Positions 1 through 11,636 of a stretch of DNA of 64,000 nt are shown piece by piece. The position numbers and the translations under genes were made by a program. Within the stretch, counting starts at the first letter, position 1, and every line of letters starts with the position of its first letter. Origin of the DNA: Sthenelais limicola. Lineage: Eukaryota; Annelida; Polychaeta; Phyllodocida; Sigalionidae. Where the stretch lies: assembly GCA_942159475.1 (NCBI GenBank), contig OW804096.1, forward strand, positions 104,506,194 to 104,570,193, in the 5' to 3' direction. Under the pieces are notes generated by a model. The model had not been told where the DNA came from and made no database searches. It was given only the letters and a program-made list of their open reading frames with translations.

Positions 1-792
1 TACAAATGGACTCAGAATTACCTGTCTGGGAGGAAGGCATGCGATTAGATTAGATTAGATGGTGGACTCCAGTATTCAAATCTAAGAAATATCCATGTAT
101 CTCCCGTATTGTAAAAGCATGCTTGAGTATCTTCACTTCACCTTGTGTAGAACAGTCATTTAGTCAAATGAATGAGATGGTGTCGTCCACAACAAACAGA
201 ATGTACCAGAACATTCTCAGCCCTCCAAACTGTATGATATTACCTCACAAGTAAGCATGCATCTTGTAAAAACTCTACAAAAGCCTCAATTTCTGTCCAG
301 GTCTTTCATAGAGAGGATGTCAGGAAGGAACCAGTAGATTCATTGATATGCAGAAAATTACTGAGAGCCCATGCATCCTACAGGGATTATCTAGATGAAG
401 AAGCTGATCAAAGGGAAAAGAAAATGGAACAAGATTCTTGTCGGGAAAATCCAGCTAAATCTATTGTTAAAAAGTGGAAAGATTATGAGCAGGCTGAATC
501 ACACCCAGACTCCTCCAAGTCTAAAAAGACAAAACATGATGAACAAATTAATCAAAAGAAACATCAGGAAAATCCAGCTAAATCTATTGCTAAAAAGACA
601 AAAGCTTATGAGCAGGCTGAATCACACTCAGACTCCCCCAAGTCTAAAAAGACAAAACGTGATGAACAAATTAATCAAAAGAAACGTCAGGAAAATCCAG
701 AACAATCTGTATCCAAAAAGAGGAAAGTATATGAGCAGACTGCAGAACGTCCAAACTCTTCCAAATTTAAAGAGAAAAAGACTGATCATTAG
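1..792 (+). pseudogene. hAT-like transposase C-terminus (dimerisation region), broken, with lysine-rich repeat tail
   Basis: The stretch 1-230 translates, with frameshifts, to a peptide with the usual order of the hAT C-terminal dimerisation region: a W-T-P-V-F run, YPCISRIVKACLSI, then VEQSFSQMNEMVS and an NRM motif followed by FSALQTV. A stop (TGA 235-237) and a frame change lie in the middle, so this copy is not intact. The frame reopens at about 238 and runs to the TAA at 790-792. The last part (about 440-792) is a hydrophilic Lys/Glu/Ser tail of three 41-aa units (123-bp period, unit starts near 444, 567 and 690), which is not part of usual hAT transposases. The N-terminal part lies off the window. 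It could instead be a domesticated hAT-derived host gene. The family assignment rests on motif reading only. Confidence 0.5.
444..780 (+). repeat. 123-bp coding tandem repeat, about 2.7 units
   Basis: Units begin at 444, 567 and 690 with GGAAAATCCAG and are exactly 123 bp apart, so each adds 41 codons without a frameshift. The encoded unit is basic and charged (ENPAKSI, YEQAES, KSKKTK and INQKK motifs), suggesting a disordered or nuclear-localising tail. Confidence 0.85.
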
Positions 793-1285
793 GTTGGTTC
801 TTCTTATCAATCAAATTGTCCCATCTCAACTGATATTGTTTATCTTTTGCTTAAATAGTTGTATACGTTGAAACAATTTATAATCTATTAAAAAAATTGT
901 TTATAATATCTTTGAGTTGGTTGTCAGATATAAATTAAAATCGTAATGAAATATAGAGTTAAATATGGGTTATATACAGGCCAAATCCGCAAAATTTTCT
1001 AAGCCAGCATTTGCCTCCGCTGGAGTTCTATGATACTTGCCAAACCTCTAAGAAGGACGAAAACTATAGGTCGTAGCAGTATAAAACAATAAGAGCATGA
1101 TAATTGAAGTCCGCCGACACCTTAGCTATGCATAACCATTGTTTAAAAGGGTAATACTGTCCCCAGAGTCCACTGTGCATCGTTTTCACGCGCAATATGG
1201 CGGCGTCCATATAGAAACTCACTACTTCGGTATATCTCAGCTTTCCTCCAAGATTCTTTATTTCTTCTCCCTCCAAATGGGTAGG
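793..1285. other. no gene seen
   Basis: AT-rich sequence following the hAT-like remnant. I see no coding, RNA or repeat signal that I can support. Confidence 0.5.
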
Positions 1286-1290
1286 TGCAT

Positions 1291-2514
1291 AAAAAAAAGT
1301 TGTAAGAGTTATGATAATGTCGTAACCCTTATGACAATGTCAGAAGTCAAATCCGTGTGAATAAAAATCCGATCATGTTGTAACTTCATGTCGTAACTTT
1401 TTTTTCAGTCGTAAGTGCCACAAAATTTATGATGCCCTGGGTGGGCATCATAAGCACTTACGACATGATCATAAATCCTAAAATTGTTGTATGTGGTGTT
1501 ATTAAAATTGTAATTGATGTAATTCTCGCTGATTAATTGGTATTTCGTTTGGACGGTCTGCTTGGCCATTGTCGAAATGAGTAATGAATATTTTTTTAAA
1601 ATTGGATTTTCGCTGGTAATTATATACCCCTGTGTAAACGCAAGTGAGTTTGGGAGTGCATTGATCATATAAGAGAGGTTTTATCTAAGGGAAGAGAATT
1701 TCAGAAAAAGGTCTACTGATATTATCTAATAAGTAAATATATCTAATTAAATTCATTAATTAGATTAAATAATGTATATCTATGGTCAATTCTACCGCTA
1801 GGGGCTAAAAACACTGGAATTCCCATAGGGGGAATGATTAATACATTGACATATTAATTAAGATTTACAATTATTTCAAAATATGCATTTAGGAAGAAAG
1901 GATTTAGCAGATTAAATTCTAATTTTTGTTAAAATTTGGATGTTCAGTTCAGTCTAGGCTCAAAGATGAGAAAGTCCCTTCAACCTGAGGGAAAGCCTCT
2001 CGCTCCAAACCACAATGTGCATTATAATTCCGAAGGACCTCAAAATGTCATTATAATCCCATTGGGACACCAAGTTCCAGGCCAGGAAACCGATTAGCAC
2101 AGGCGTCCAATCACTGACATACTATTCTTATCTAATCAGAGGGTTTGGGCCTAGACTTAATTCATATGACGATTTTGAGAAAATTAATTTCATTGATTTT
2201 TCCAAATGGTGGAAAGAAGAAAATATTATTTTATTTATTTATTTATATTATTTTCTCATCATGTGTAGGTTTGTACTACTAAAATTGATATTATTGCAAA
2301 AATAATCGCACTAAAATTTGTGAAAACGACCATAAATTACGAATCCTATGACCAATTCATCTCCGACATTCATGGACTTATTAAATATTACGAACCCTAC
2401 AACCATGTCGTAATTTTGTGTGCAGCATCAGTGGTCGCAATGTTCCCTTGGTCGTAGGATTCGTAACTTTTTGTCGGAAATAAAGTTACGACATCGGAAC
2501 TTACAACTTTTTTT
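1291..2514. mobile_element. candidate TIR element rich in GTCGTAAC-type motifs
   Basis: The ends are inverted copies (AAAAAAAAGTTGTAAG at 1291-1306; its complement ends at 2514), flanked on both sides by TGCAT (1286-1290 and 2515-2519), a possible 5-bp target duplication. Subterminal sequence on both sides is packed with short TCGTAAC/GTTACGA motifs (for example 1317-1326, 1390-1400, 2466-2470, 2485-2492), and an internal hairpin lies at 1413-1465. No transposase ORF is present, so it would be non-autonomous. The superfamily is not determined. Confidence 0.45.
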
Positions 2515-2665
2515 TGCATCACCCCCAATGTCAGTCGGCCAAGCTAAGCCCAGCACCCTGGCCCAGTCAACCGCCACTATCACCACCACCACTCCTCCAT
2601 CCTGGTCAATATGTAGTTGAATGCCTTGAGTGTACCTGCCTTTAATCTCAGACTTCTTTTACTTA

Positions 2666-2668
<3 letters not shown>

Positions 2669-2722
<54 letters not shown>
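2669..2722. repeat. (CT)n microsatellite
   Basis: Uninterrupted CT dinucleotide run of about 54 bp. Confidence 0.95.
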
Positions 2723-2726
<4 letters not shown>

Positions 2727-2755
2727 ATCACATTAAATAAATGGATATATATATA

Positions 2756-3090
2756 CCGTATTTCACTGATAGAACGCCGGGTCCCAAATAAACGCCTGCC
2801 CCGAAAAAACGCCGGGTCATTTAAAGTCATGAAAAAAATAAACGCCGGCCCCGAATGAACGCCGGGACCCGATAATTAGATTCTATTTCTTCCTGTTTTT
2901 ACCCTAATAAATGGATATTATTAAGCTTAATAAGCTGCTAAGAAGGGATATCTCACTGTTACAGCATGGGTATTCATTAACCTAAAACAATAAACGCCTG
3001 CCCCGTATAAACGCCTGCCTCAAAATAACGCCGGGGGGAAGAGTGGTCTGAAAAAAATAAACGCCCGGGCGTTCTATCGGTGAAATACGG
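2756..3090. mobile_element. 335-bp TA-flanked MITE (mariner-like ends)
   Basis: Terminal inverted repeats of about 25 bp, CCGTATTTCACTGATAGAAC at the left and its complement with one change at the right. TA dinucleotides (2754-2755 and 3091-3092) directly flank both ends. The interior repeats AAACGCC/GCCGGG words. There is no coding capacity. TA target duplication and size suggest a Tc1/mariner-type MITE; other TA-inserting families are possible. Confidence 0.75.
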
Positions 3091-3338
3091 TAGGTAGATA
3101 GGGTAGATAAGAAATGACAATGTGATATTTACTTGAATAGGTTATAACATTGTAAATAATGGTCGGTTCACAATTGGGAAAACACTTTGGTATGAGGACA
3201 TTTAATATCCCGCGGACATAATTCCTTGGATCTGTTAGCATACGTCTTTACTGTACACATTAAAGGTTTTTGATTGTACCCATCAGTGGAGTTTATTTTC
3301 CAAAGAAGCTTTGTAACTGATGTGGTGTGGATATCTAT

Positions 3339-3649
3339 ACATAGATTCCACTGACGTCACAGCCTTGCCATTGCTGGGGGCTCATTAGATAGCTATGGAC
3401 GCTGCAATACTTGAAATTACCGTTTTCTGGCTGTTTTAACATTTACCAGTTTTAATGTGCCTAAACAAACTCTTCTTGAAAGGTTGGATTATCTTTCTTT
3501 AGTGTGGTATTACTCAAGTATCCACTATTGTGAGGTTTATCAGCTTTGTTTTGATGACCACGCTATAGACGCAAGGGTAGCGCTGACCCCTGTGATGGCG
3601 GCCAGTAGGATTCCCCAGCCACCCGGGTGACGTCATGTAAAATCTATGT
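3339..3649. repeat. inverted-repeat element with a consensus CRE in each arm
   Basis: The arms 3339-3360 and 3627-3649 are inverted copies (CATAGATT...TGACGTCAC) and each holds a full TGACGTCA palindrome (3352-3359 and 3628-3635). The left arm continues into GCCATTGCTGGGG and the right into a partly matching sequence. The roughly 310-bp span has no ORF. It is probably a small MITE-like element. Confidence 0.5.
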
Positions 3650-6600
3650 ATTGTGATTACCTTGCTTTGAACATGTTTCATTTGTACCGATTGACGGGAA
3701 ATACGTTTGTTGTACATGTATACCTAAAGACGTTCGGATATATAGTACATATAAAATGATATTCTTAAATATAATTAACAAGTCCATGAACAAAATTCCT
3801 TATCAAGTTGTTCATTGGTGTTACAATAATATATCTGATCTAAAGGCTTACATTGGAAGAGAAGCGTGATCAGTCACGTATGAAAATATATTTTAGAATA
3901 ATGCTTTGGGCGTTTACTGGCTTAACAACTAGCTGCCCCCGTTTATCACCGGGTAGACATCCCCTGTTCCCTCCCTCTCCCTCTCCAATAACTTATATAC
4001 TGTGTTATGTGTTCGTTTTGCTATTGCATGGACCAATTAATTAGAAGCATTCTCGACGATGCTGACAAATCAAACGTGTAAGTTTTCACACCCTGAATTC
4101 TTCTCACACATAATGTATCTGTATGGTCCCCTGGGCTAGGCTTTTAAACTTCAGTGATGCCGATAACTACCTCCTATCATCCAATGTATCTGTACGAATG
4201 TAATTTATTTTAAACCATGAAAAACATCTTAGTATAGTATATTAATTATTTACATTGATTAAACCTCCGATACAATTGTTTAAACAACTTATGGGCAACA
4301 TTTTTGTACTTGTTATACAAGTATTATTAGGAGGCTAGCAACATATTCTGTTCATTGTTATTATGTTTGAAGCCTCCGTCTAGAGGCAGGGTGAGCGTTT
4401 TGTAGGCACCAGTACAATTTGGTGCAGACTGGAAGTATCCTGTAGCACATGGCTAGGTGTTGGTTTGTTTACTTGGTGTGGAGGGGTGGGTAGCATGGTA
4501 TTGGATATCTGGGGTTTTGACTGAAAGAATGAGATCATCAGATAATGCACTACTGTGCTGATTTGCCAGGACCAGCCCTAGATCTAAAGATCAGTCTTTA
4601 CAGATCTAAAGATAATGATCTTACAGGAAACAGGAAGTGGTAACTAGTAACCAAACACCACATTATGTAACCACTGCTTTGCCTTGTCTTACTGGATGAA
4701 ATATACTTTCTTTCATTCATTGAAGTTTTTCTATTAAATTTATTCTAAAATTAGTTATATGTGATAAATCATGTTTTAATTTAAGGGACACTTTGAACGG
4801 GTAAAATGACTAGAATGTATAGGTAAACTTTAGGAGTTAAAATACATTTAGAAACATGTTTATGGCATTAAGGCTCTGCTGAGTCCATTTAATCTCTAGG
4901 CATTCTTAAGCCTTTATATGTTCCTGAATGTTTTAAGAATAATGCATTAAAGGCTTAGATGTTCAGCCGTGCTAGCCTCCTGTTGTCAAAAGATACCTTA
5001 ACAAATGGCAGTTTTCTGTTGTCTTGTTAGATATTTTGCAAACTTCCTGACAAGATTTCAAAGAAGAGAGAGATCATGTATGATGGTTTACTGATGGTCC
5101 TCCATAATCTTATTTTGAAGTATTTGATGTATAATCCCAGTGTACTATCTCAGTGGTATGTCGTTCAAGATTAACTTAGCCATACTCTTGGTTTCATATA
5201 GCTCTATGCACACACTTGGTTCCTAGGAGTTTGGTGGGTTGCATGAACATAGTTTCTTTTGTTAGACAGCGCAGAGAAAGATTTTCCATGTATGGCAAAA
5301 TAAATATTTGACAGATATGGTGCTACACGTGCCCCATTATAAGTATGTAATACAACGCAGTCTCATATTCAGTAAATCAACTTTCATATAACGTAATTTT
5401 TTGTTAGATGTGTTATAAAAGGTTTTTGATTTTCCTATGTTGGAAATGATTGTTGTAATGAATAAAGAATAAATATACTCAATGTGGAGCGTTGTCTTTA
5501 AATGAATGTCGTTAGCTGAATATAAGCTTTAGGAGGTGGGTCTAGTTGACCAAATACAAGGAAGGTTGGTGGATCTGTACTGAACCGCAGATTTGTGGGC
5601 ATTTGTAGGAAATTCTGAGAAAGAATCACAATAACGAAAAGTATTTGTTTAAGCTGGTTTTGTTACCCAAATTGTACAGTTACAAAGGTATTGTCACTTG
5701 ACGGGGTGCTTAATTTGAACAACAGAGATCTCGGTCTGCGGTGCAGCTCGAGTCTGTAGGGTTAAGCAAAGACCTGATCCCCTTGCAGAGCTACTTGTAT
5801 ACTCCGCCTACCGCCTGTCAGAGGGTGTCTGTAAGTGCTATATGCACAATGACATGGTGTCACCCCCTGATGGAACTGGCCTGAACTGATGGTTGTATCC
5901 GGCTCTAGCAGAAGCGTCCACCACTGCCGTAGCCTTGTTGGAGTTGTAGTTGGACGGCAGCGTTGATGTTCAGATGTATTAGGGGCGGACCTACTACAGA
6001 TCTAATTCATTCCTTTCTTGCCTCACAAAGGCTCACAAAGGCATTGACCTTACTAAATGTGTCATGTGTTAGTGACAATGCAATTAGTCCATATTTTCAA
6101 AGAAACATTTTCATAAAAATTAGCGTGGCATGAATATTGCAACTTCTGCCATAGAAGCACTGGCGTGGTTTGTATTACTGTTACAGTTCAAAATACTGTC
6201 AAGAGTATACAAAGATTTGTCTTATATGCTCACATATATAGATTTCATTTACTTACCTTAATTGATGATACTATAGTTCTATCAAAGAATTCCCCCTTCT
6301 CACCAATTAAAGGTTGTTTAGGTGAAAAGGGGGCCGATGCAGGTAAGCTGGGGTATTCAATTCAATTCAATTCAAAACATTTTTTATTTGCATTTATTTT
6401 ATTTGCATTTTTTATTTGGGTATGAGAATATATCTAATATGTCACAAGCAATTTTGATGGTTGCAAAATTCTAATGTATAATTACTGACAATTTGTTCCC
6501 AATCAATTTTTTTTTAAACATTTTATTTCGATAAACAATTCCACACAAGTGGTATGTTTCATGTCATTGAACAGCGATATGCAATTACAAAAGTACTACA

Positions 6601-7330
6601 ATATTGAGATTTACACTAACACCAGTTAGATGATTTTATATAATATATGATAGCGTTTCAACGTTGCCCAGATTATCAAATTACCTCTACTAACATCTTA
6701 CAGGACCTTTACAACTAACATCAGAGAAAGTTAAATAGCTAATTAGATTAAAGATCCGAAAGTTAGGGGTAAGATTGCCATCCTAGGCCTCATGACAAAT
6801 AGAGCAGGCACCCCAGAATTTTTACAGATTATGTTTTGTCACACGAGGCAGGCCATTGACCCAAATCTGATATGTATTACAGCAAATTCTGAGAAATTGT
6901 CATGTTCCCCCATTCTCAAGGCCCCATTTTATGGAATAAGCTCCCGCCCCATATAAAATTAAAAACCTGGCCTGAAATAAAAACATATCTAAAACACTGT
7001 GATATATATGGTTAGGAAAGGCTGCTTTATTTGTTATATTGTCAATCTACACTGCCAATCTGTTATACAGATATATAGAAGCTTGTTGAATTATGACATG
7101 ACTTAGCATGACCAACTGGTTAGACTTATTCAAATACCTCGTTTTATTGTACATGCGGATAGCACCTATGCATTCTTTTTAGAGTCGGCAGAGAAAATGT
7201 ACAAAAAAATCTTCAATAGAGTTTTTATTTCATCGAAAAGATAAATGTAGTAGATGTCTTCAAATAAACGATCAACTCCTGTGAAGTGCTGTGAGTTCCA
7301 GTTTATTAGCTTATGATGTTACAGAGCAAG
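3650..7330. other. no gene supported
   Basis: Mostly AT-rich DNA with no coding region I can support. A short run of ATTCA repeats at about 6356-6380, followed by a T-rich stretch, resembles the 3' simple-repeat tail of a degraded retroposon. AATAAA words near 5460 are not attached to any ORF. Confidence 0.4.
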
Positions 7331-7370
7331 TCCCAACGCGTTTCGACCTAGGGTGGTCTTCGTCAGGGGA
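7331..7370 (-). ncRNA. hammerhead-like ribozyme motif, minimal form
   Basis: Read on the minus strand, the 40 nt fold as a minimal hammerhead. Stem I is UCCC/GGGA, followed by core CUGACGA. Stem II is GACC/GGUC with a 6-nt loop ACCCUA, followed by core GAA. Stem III is the self-complementary ACGCGU, followed by U as the cleavage-site base. Short, palindromic stem III is known in retroelement-borne hammerheads such as those of Penelope-like elements, which are thought to act as dimers. One A between the CUGANGA core and stem II is extra relative to the canonical fold, so activity is uncertain. A second motif with the same plan but different stem sequences lies at 45734-45769. Confidence 0.5.
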
Positions 7371-7784
7371 GTGAACTTTTTATTTCATCTGTTGACATTT
7401 CTTTGTCCACAAATATCAGGGTTAAGGGTAGACTGGACTTCCCTAATAACACTGATACTCTCCATATTGAACAAAAAAGGCAGTAGACTTTACTTCTCCC
7501 ATGTGACGCCTCGTAGTTACGAGGTTGCTTGCGCTTGCTTGCTTGCTTAGTTCCCAGATTGCAGCACGTGATTCCTCCACTTATCCCTTCCTTAAATACA
7601 TCATCTATCTTACTGATATCTTACCTTCTTTTATAACATTAGTACAAAATTTGATACACATAACAAATTCCCTCCATTCTATCCCTTTTATACATCAACA
7701 TTTTGTTTGGACATTGCGGGGGACATTGCAACTTGAATCTCGATTCATCCACTTCTCCCTTCCTTAAACCAACGAGATTCCCTT

Positions 7785-7850
7785 TACAGACTTAGGACAA
7801 CCAATTTACGGACTTAGGACAACCAATTTATGGACTTAGAACAACCAATG
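7785..7850. repeat. short tandem repeat, three units
   Basis: Three copies of a unit built on GGACTTAGGACAACCAATTTA, about 26 bp each, with minor changes in the third. Confidence 0.75.
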
Positions 7851-7945
7851 TAAGGTTAGGTTTAGGGTTAGTTTTAGTATTGATTTCTGTTAAACATTCA
7901 GTCAGCCAGCGCTAATACAGCCTCTCTCTCGCTCCGTGGCACTCA

Positions 7946-8037
7946 ACCCAGCCGTAGATAGTCTGTAGGCCAGCCCCACTATCCCAATGTGGCATGTTCG
8001 CGTGGGGCTGGCCTACAGAATAGGCCGTAGACTGGGT
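7946..8037. repeat. fold-back inverted repeat
   Basis: Arms 7946-7979 and 8002-8037 are complementary over the blocks GGCCAGCCCCAC, CCGTAGA and ACCCAG, giving a hairpin of roughly 34 bp around a 22-nt loop. No ORF. Confidence 0.7.
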
Positions 8038-8237
8038 GATATCAGCTTTGGGGAATCCCCTAAATATGAAAGCACGGGACCCTTACACGAAAAAATATTG
8101 CGGGGAATGGTGCAAGTCGAGGGGTCTGCGAGGAAAAAGAAATAGACAGTGATTAGTGGGGAATGGGACACGTCCACTTGCAATATGGTAACTAAAGTAG
8201 GTCTGCGGACGGCGATATCGGAATAGCACACGATCAC

Positions 8238-9370
8238 AAACTAAACGTATGCCCGGTTCGAAAAAGGCCATAATCTGCTAAAGGCAATACATGTGATTCT
8301 CATATGAGTACACAAAAATGTAGTTATTTGTATGACCTAGTTCATGCAGAATATCATTTATGAAGAATTCATACAACAAGAATTGTTTAACAATTAACAC
8401 CAAACACAATTATTAGTGATTATTACAAGATAATTGGCATATTAAAACACAAACATTGCTATAAATGTATTTGCACAAGATTAAACTGTCCTTGTCCTTG
8501 ATGAAATGTCTTTGATATAGGGAACTTAATTTTCTCCCCTTTATACTACTGTCACCATGTGCTCTGTATCCTTTGTCTGGGATGGGCATAATATGTGGTA
8601 GGAATTCCACTCATTGATATATGAATCAATCAAATAAAAGTTATTTCACAAGAAAGTTAATTTCAATCAAAATGTCAGTTCTTTTCACTTAGCTGCGGAT
8701 TTTGAACCAGTTTCCTGTCAGGATTCACACTTCTGTTGTAGTTTGCTTTGTTCTAATTTGTTTGATTCCTTAAGAACATGTGGCACTGGAATGTTTCCTC
8801 TGTCTCCACTTTAAGTGACTTCCAAAGTGTATTTTCCTGTGTAGTTTCTTCTTATGTTATATCCTGTCCTGATATAATCCCACATCTGACACCATGTTGT
8901 AATATTGTTATTGTTGGGAGTGGGTTAATTAATATATATTAGGACTAGATTATAAGATCAAGTAAAACATGTGTTGACTCCAGGATGGTGTTAAAGGAAG
9001 TGATCTCTTAGTCATTATGACTAGTTTATTCTGAGAAGCTCTGATCAAGCTGTTTAGTTGGTTACAAATTTATGGACATGCTATACTTATGTGCTGCCAC
9101 CTGTAGGTACAGTCGGTAACTAATATCATGATAGCAATGGGCCTTAAAGTGTAACAAAACCCTGTTATATTTTCATTCGAAACAAATGTTCATAGCACCC
9201 AGGGTCAATTTCATTTGGTGCATTGACATATTACTTAATATTTGTGAAGTTATAGACGCTAAAAGAAGGGCGAAATTAGTTCCGCCGCAAAACACCCCAT
9301 ACTAGGGGCGCTGCCAGGTGTGATGTCACTGGTGGATGCAGAAGGGTGGCATGTTCAAAAAATTCTGAAA
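8238..9370. other. no gene seen
   Basis: Ordinary AT-rich sequence. I see no coding or RNA signal that I can support. Confidence 0.45.
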
Positions 9371-9610
9371 AGAAAATGGCCGAGTCGGTAAGCGATAGCA
9401 TGGTTCGCGATGTTTCTTCTAGTGATTTCGAAGATCTGTACGGTAGTGGCGGGTCTTTATCACTATCAGATGAAAATAATGAACCTGGAAGCCATCCTGG
9501 TCATAGGTATATGAACCTATGAGAGAGACCACAGGAGATGAGGATGAATCAAATGACTCCTCAGTCAGTTCAAACCCAGATGAGAATGTCCAAGTCGGAC
9601 ACAATGAATG

Positions 9611-9984
9611 GTAAGTACTTGTGACGTCTATAAAGGGGGGTATAGGCCACAGTATTAGTAGACCCTATATACTTCAATTATTTTCAATAAGGCGTTTAGG
9701 AAGGGAGTATAGGCTACAGTATTAGTAGACCATAACTATATATTTCGGTTATTTTTGATCAGGCGTAACGTTTATATAGGGGTAGAGTAGTCCCTATAGG
9801 CTATATATTTTAGTTATTTTCGATAAGACATTTAATCAATGAAGGGGGTATATAGTACAGCACATTATTTGTAGACCCAGCTATATATTACAGTTATTTT
9901 CTATAAAGACACTTAATAGTAAATTCAATTACATATGAATGTGGGTCAGAAATGAATACTTCATTCTCTGAAGACCTTCCACAG
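9611..9984 (+). other. candidate GT-AG intron
   Basis: GTAAGT at the 5' end and a TTCCACAG acceptor at the 3' end. Removing it restores a W-C-x-C-G-x-C motif. The intron contains about four degenerate 60-75-bp tandem units (9636-9915) built on ATAGGC...AGTATTAGTAGACC...TATATA...AGTTATTTTC. Confidence 0.5.
9636..9915. repeat. degenerate tandem repeat, about four 60-75-bp units
   Basis: Recurring words TATAGGC, AGTATTAGTAGACC, CTATATA and AGTTATTTTC in the same order in successive blocks. Confidence 0.65.
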
Positions 9985-10021
9985 GTGCCTGTGCGGTCTG
10001 TGTGTACCCTAGCCATCTCAG

Positions 10022-10058
10022 ACAACCTAGTATATTAGCAGTGTATACTAGGTTGTCA
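10022..10058. repeat. perfect hairpin
   Basis: GACAACCTAGTATA and its exact complement are separated by 9 nt. It could be a small stem-loop or a target of structure-preferring elements. No ORF. Confidence 0.7.
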
Positions 10059-10726
10059 ATTGGACTCGCTAGAATCAGGGCAGTTGAAAGTTCTCTAGTT
10101 TGTAGTTTGTCCAGACAAAATGCTCAAGCAATTAATGCCTACAAAAATATGTGTCCTTAAATCTATAACATTTTGTTATGCTTACAGTAAATTCTTGGGA
10201 GAGGATGTGCACAACAACACAGAGAAGTATATGGTAGTGAAAATGGTTTGGGACTGCTGGTGGGGAGTCCAGCATAGAAGTTTTGCCACCTTTAGATAGA
10301 TGCCCCTTACCTCTAACCTGTTTTTATACCCTTCTTAGTGTTAATTTGAGTCAGAGGAGTGTGATGTCTAAATGATTTTTGAGAGTAATTAAGTCTAGTG
10401 GAATTTATATAATTCGTAAATTATAGTATTTTTTATCGTCTCAAAAATATTATGATATTTCATAAGGCAACGTATGAAAACATTCATGGTGAATACAGCG
10501 TTTTTTCAATACAGCGTTTTTTTTAAAATTAAACTGTTAAAGGCCTATAAAGAATAAAATACTTATAAATTAAACCTCTACCTAAATGTCCTGTTTATTT
10601 GTATGAATAATGATTATGAATGAATGAATGAATAACTTTTACGCAGTAACTCCCTCCTCTCCCTCACATAGCAATAGCAATTAATGTGCCTCACTGAGTG
10701 CTTCATAACTGTGTCTTTTACACCTG

Positions 10727-10915
10727 GGGCCCGTTTCATAGGTAGTAACGATAATGAACGATAGTGATATTTAGCGATATATCGCTAAATATCACTCAAT
10801 ATCGCTAGACCGTTTCATAGGTAGTAACGATAGCGATCTTAACGATGAATAGCGATAAATAGAGATAAATAGTGATTAAAAATCGGTAGTTATCGCTAAA
10901 GATGTGGAGAATATT
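10727..10915 (+). repeat. left terminal inverted repeat of the 13.66-kb element
   Basis: Starts with GGGCCCGTTTCATAGG and contains many GATA/ATCG subterminal words. It pairs with 24160-24386 on the opposite strand. Confidence 0.75.
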
Positions 10916-11208
10916 TTTGTCTCCGCAAAATTTTTCCGACATCGTAGACTTTTTTAAAATGCTTTTAAATGCTTTTAAATACTTATCTTAAATAATTTCG
11001 TCCTTTTTGCTCATTAAATCATCATATTTGCTCATTAAATGGGGGGGGGAGGGAGTCACAGGACTGAAAACTAATCGTAATGGAGAACATGCAAGAAGTA
11101 TATGGATATGTAGGCCTATGAATGAATGAATATGTGCATACAAGTATATATACATAATCTTTGGTCACTCTCATTCTGGATGAAAATGTCCAATAGATCA
11201 CAGGAAAA

Positions 11209-11221
11209 CCTACACAATAAC
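11209..11221. repeat. LINE target-site duplication, left copy
   Basis: CCTACACAATAAC here matches 19210-19222. The following Ts are shared with the poly(A) tail, so the duplication is 13-16 bp. Confidence 0.9.
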
Positions 11222-11636
11222 TTTTTTTTTTTTTTTTTTGACAATGTTTTATTCATCATAGCCTGCCTTCTTGGCGATACAATTCTAAGACATGTTTTTT
11301 TAACGATTCAATTTTTCATGAACTCTTTTTTTTCATTTTTTTCATTTTTCAAAAGGTTTTCTCTATTTTCTCTCTCGTCCAGTTCGAGGCTGTTGTAACA
11401 TAAACCAAATAAGATAATAATGTTTCCACAGATGGACAATGAAATCCCTTGAGTATACAGTGGGAAAATGTTTCGATTTCATGAGATGTGGCTCAAACAG
11501 CCTTTATACGCTGCGACCTCTTTGAGCATGACAAGTACACAATATCTATTCGTTTTGCTTTGTTTTTGTTGTGGTTTTTTTGTTTTTTTATTATTTTATT
11601 TTAACTGAAATGGAGTGGCAGTGTTAACTTCTTGAG

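Larger units (their letters stand above)
9376..10012 (+). pseudogene. P2RX7-type zinc-motif protein fragment, two exons, degenerate
   Basis: Exon 1 starts at ATG 9376 (MAESVSDSMV) and is acidic and Ser-rich. It has a short frame break near 9508-9514, where an HRY...YEP motif is disrupted, then continues in another frame through an Asp/Glu/Ser-rich stretch to GHNE. At 9611 a consensus donor GTAAGT begins an intron that ends with TTCCACAG at 9984. Joining the exons gives the W-C-x-C-G-x-C motif (tryptophan split by the intron), typical of the cysteine-rich C-terminal zinc domain family of P2X7 receptors and many P2RX7-only proteins in invertebrates. A stop follows within five codons (10010-10012), and the rest of the domain is not recognisable. 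Probably a decayed gene copy or retroelement passenger. The assignment rests on the split motif and the YEP-type context. Confidence 0.45.

Noticed and set aside
5838..5963. Minus-strand 40-codon frame with coding-like composition (NYNSNKATAVVDASARAG)
   Set aside because: A stop lies directly upstream with no acceptor site in between, and no family is recognised.
7853..7875. GGTTAGGTTTAGGGTTAG as an interstitial telomere
   Set aside because: Only about three imperfect units; too short to call.
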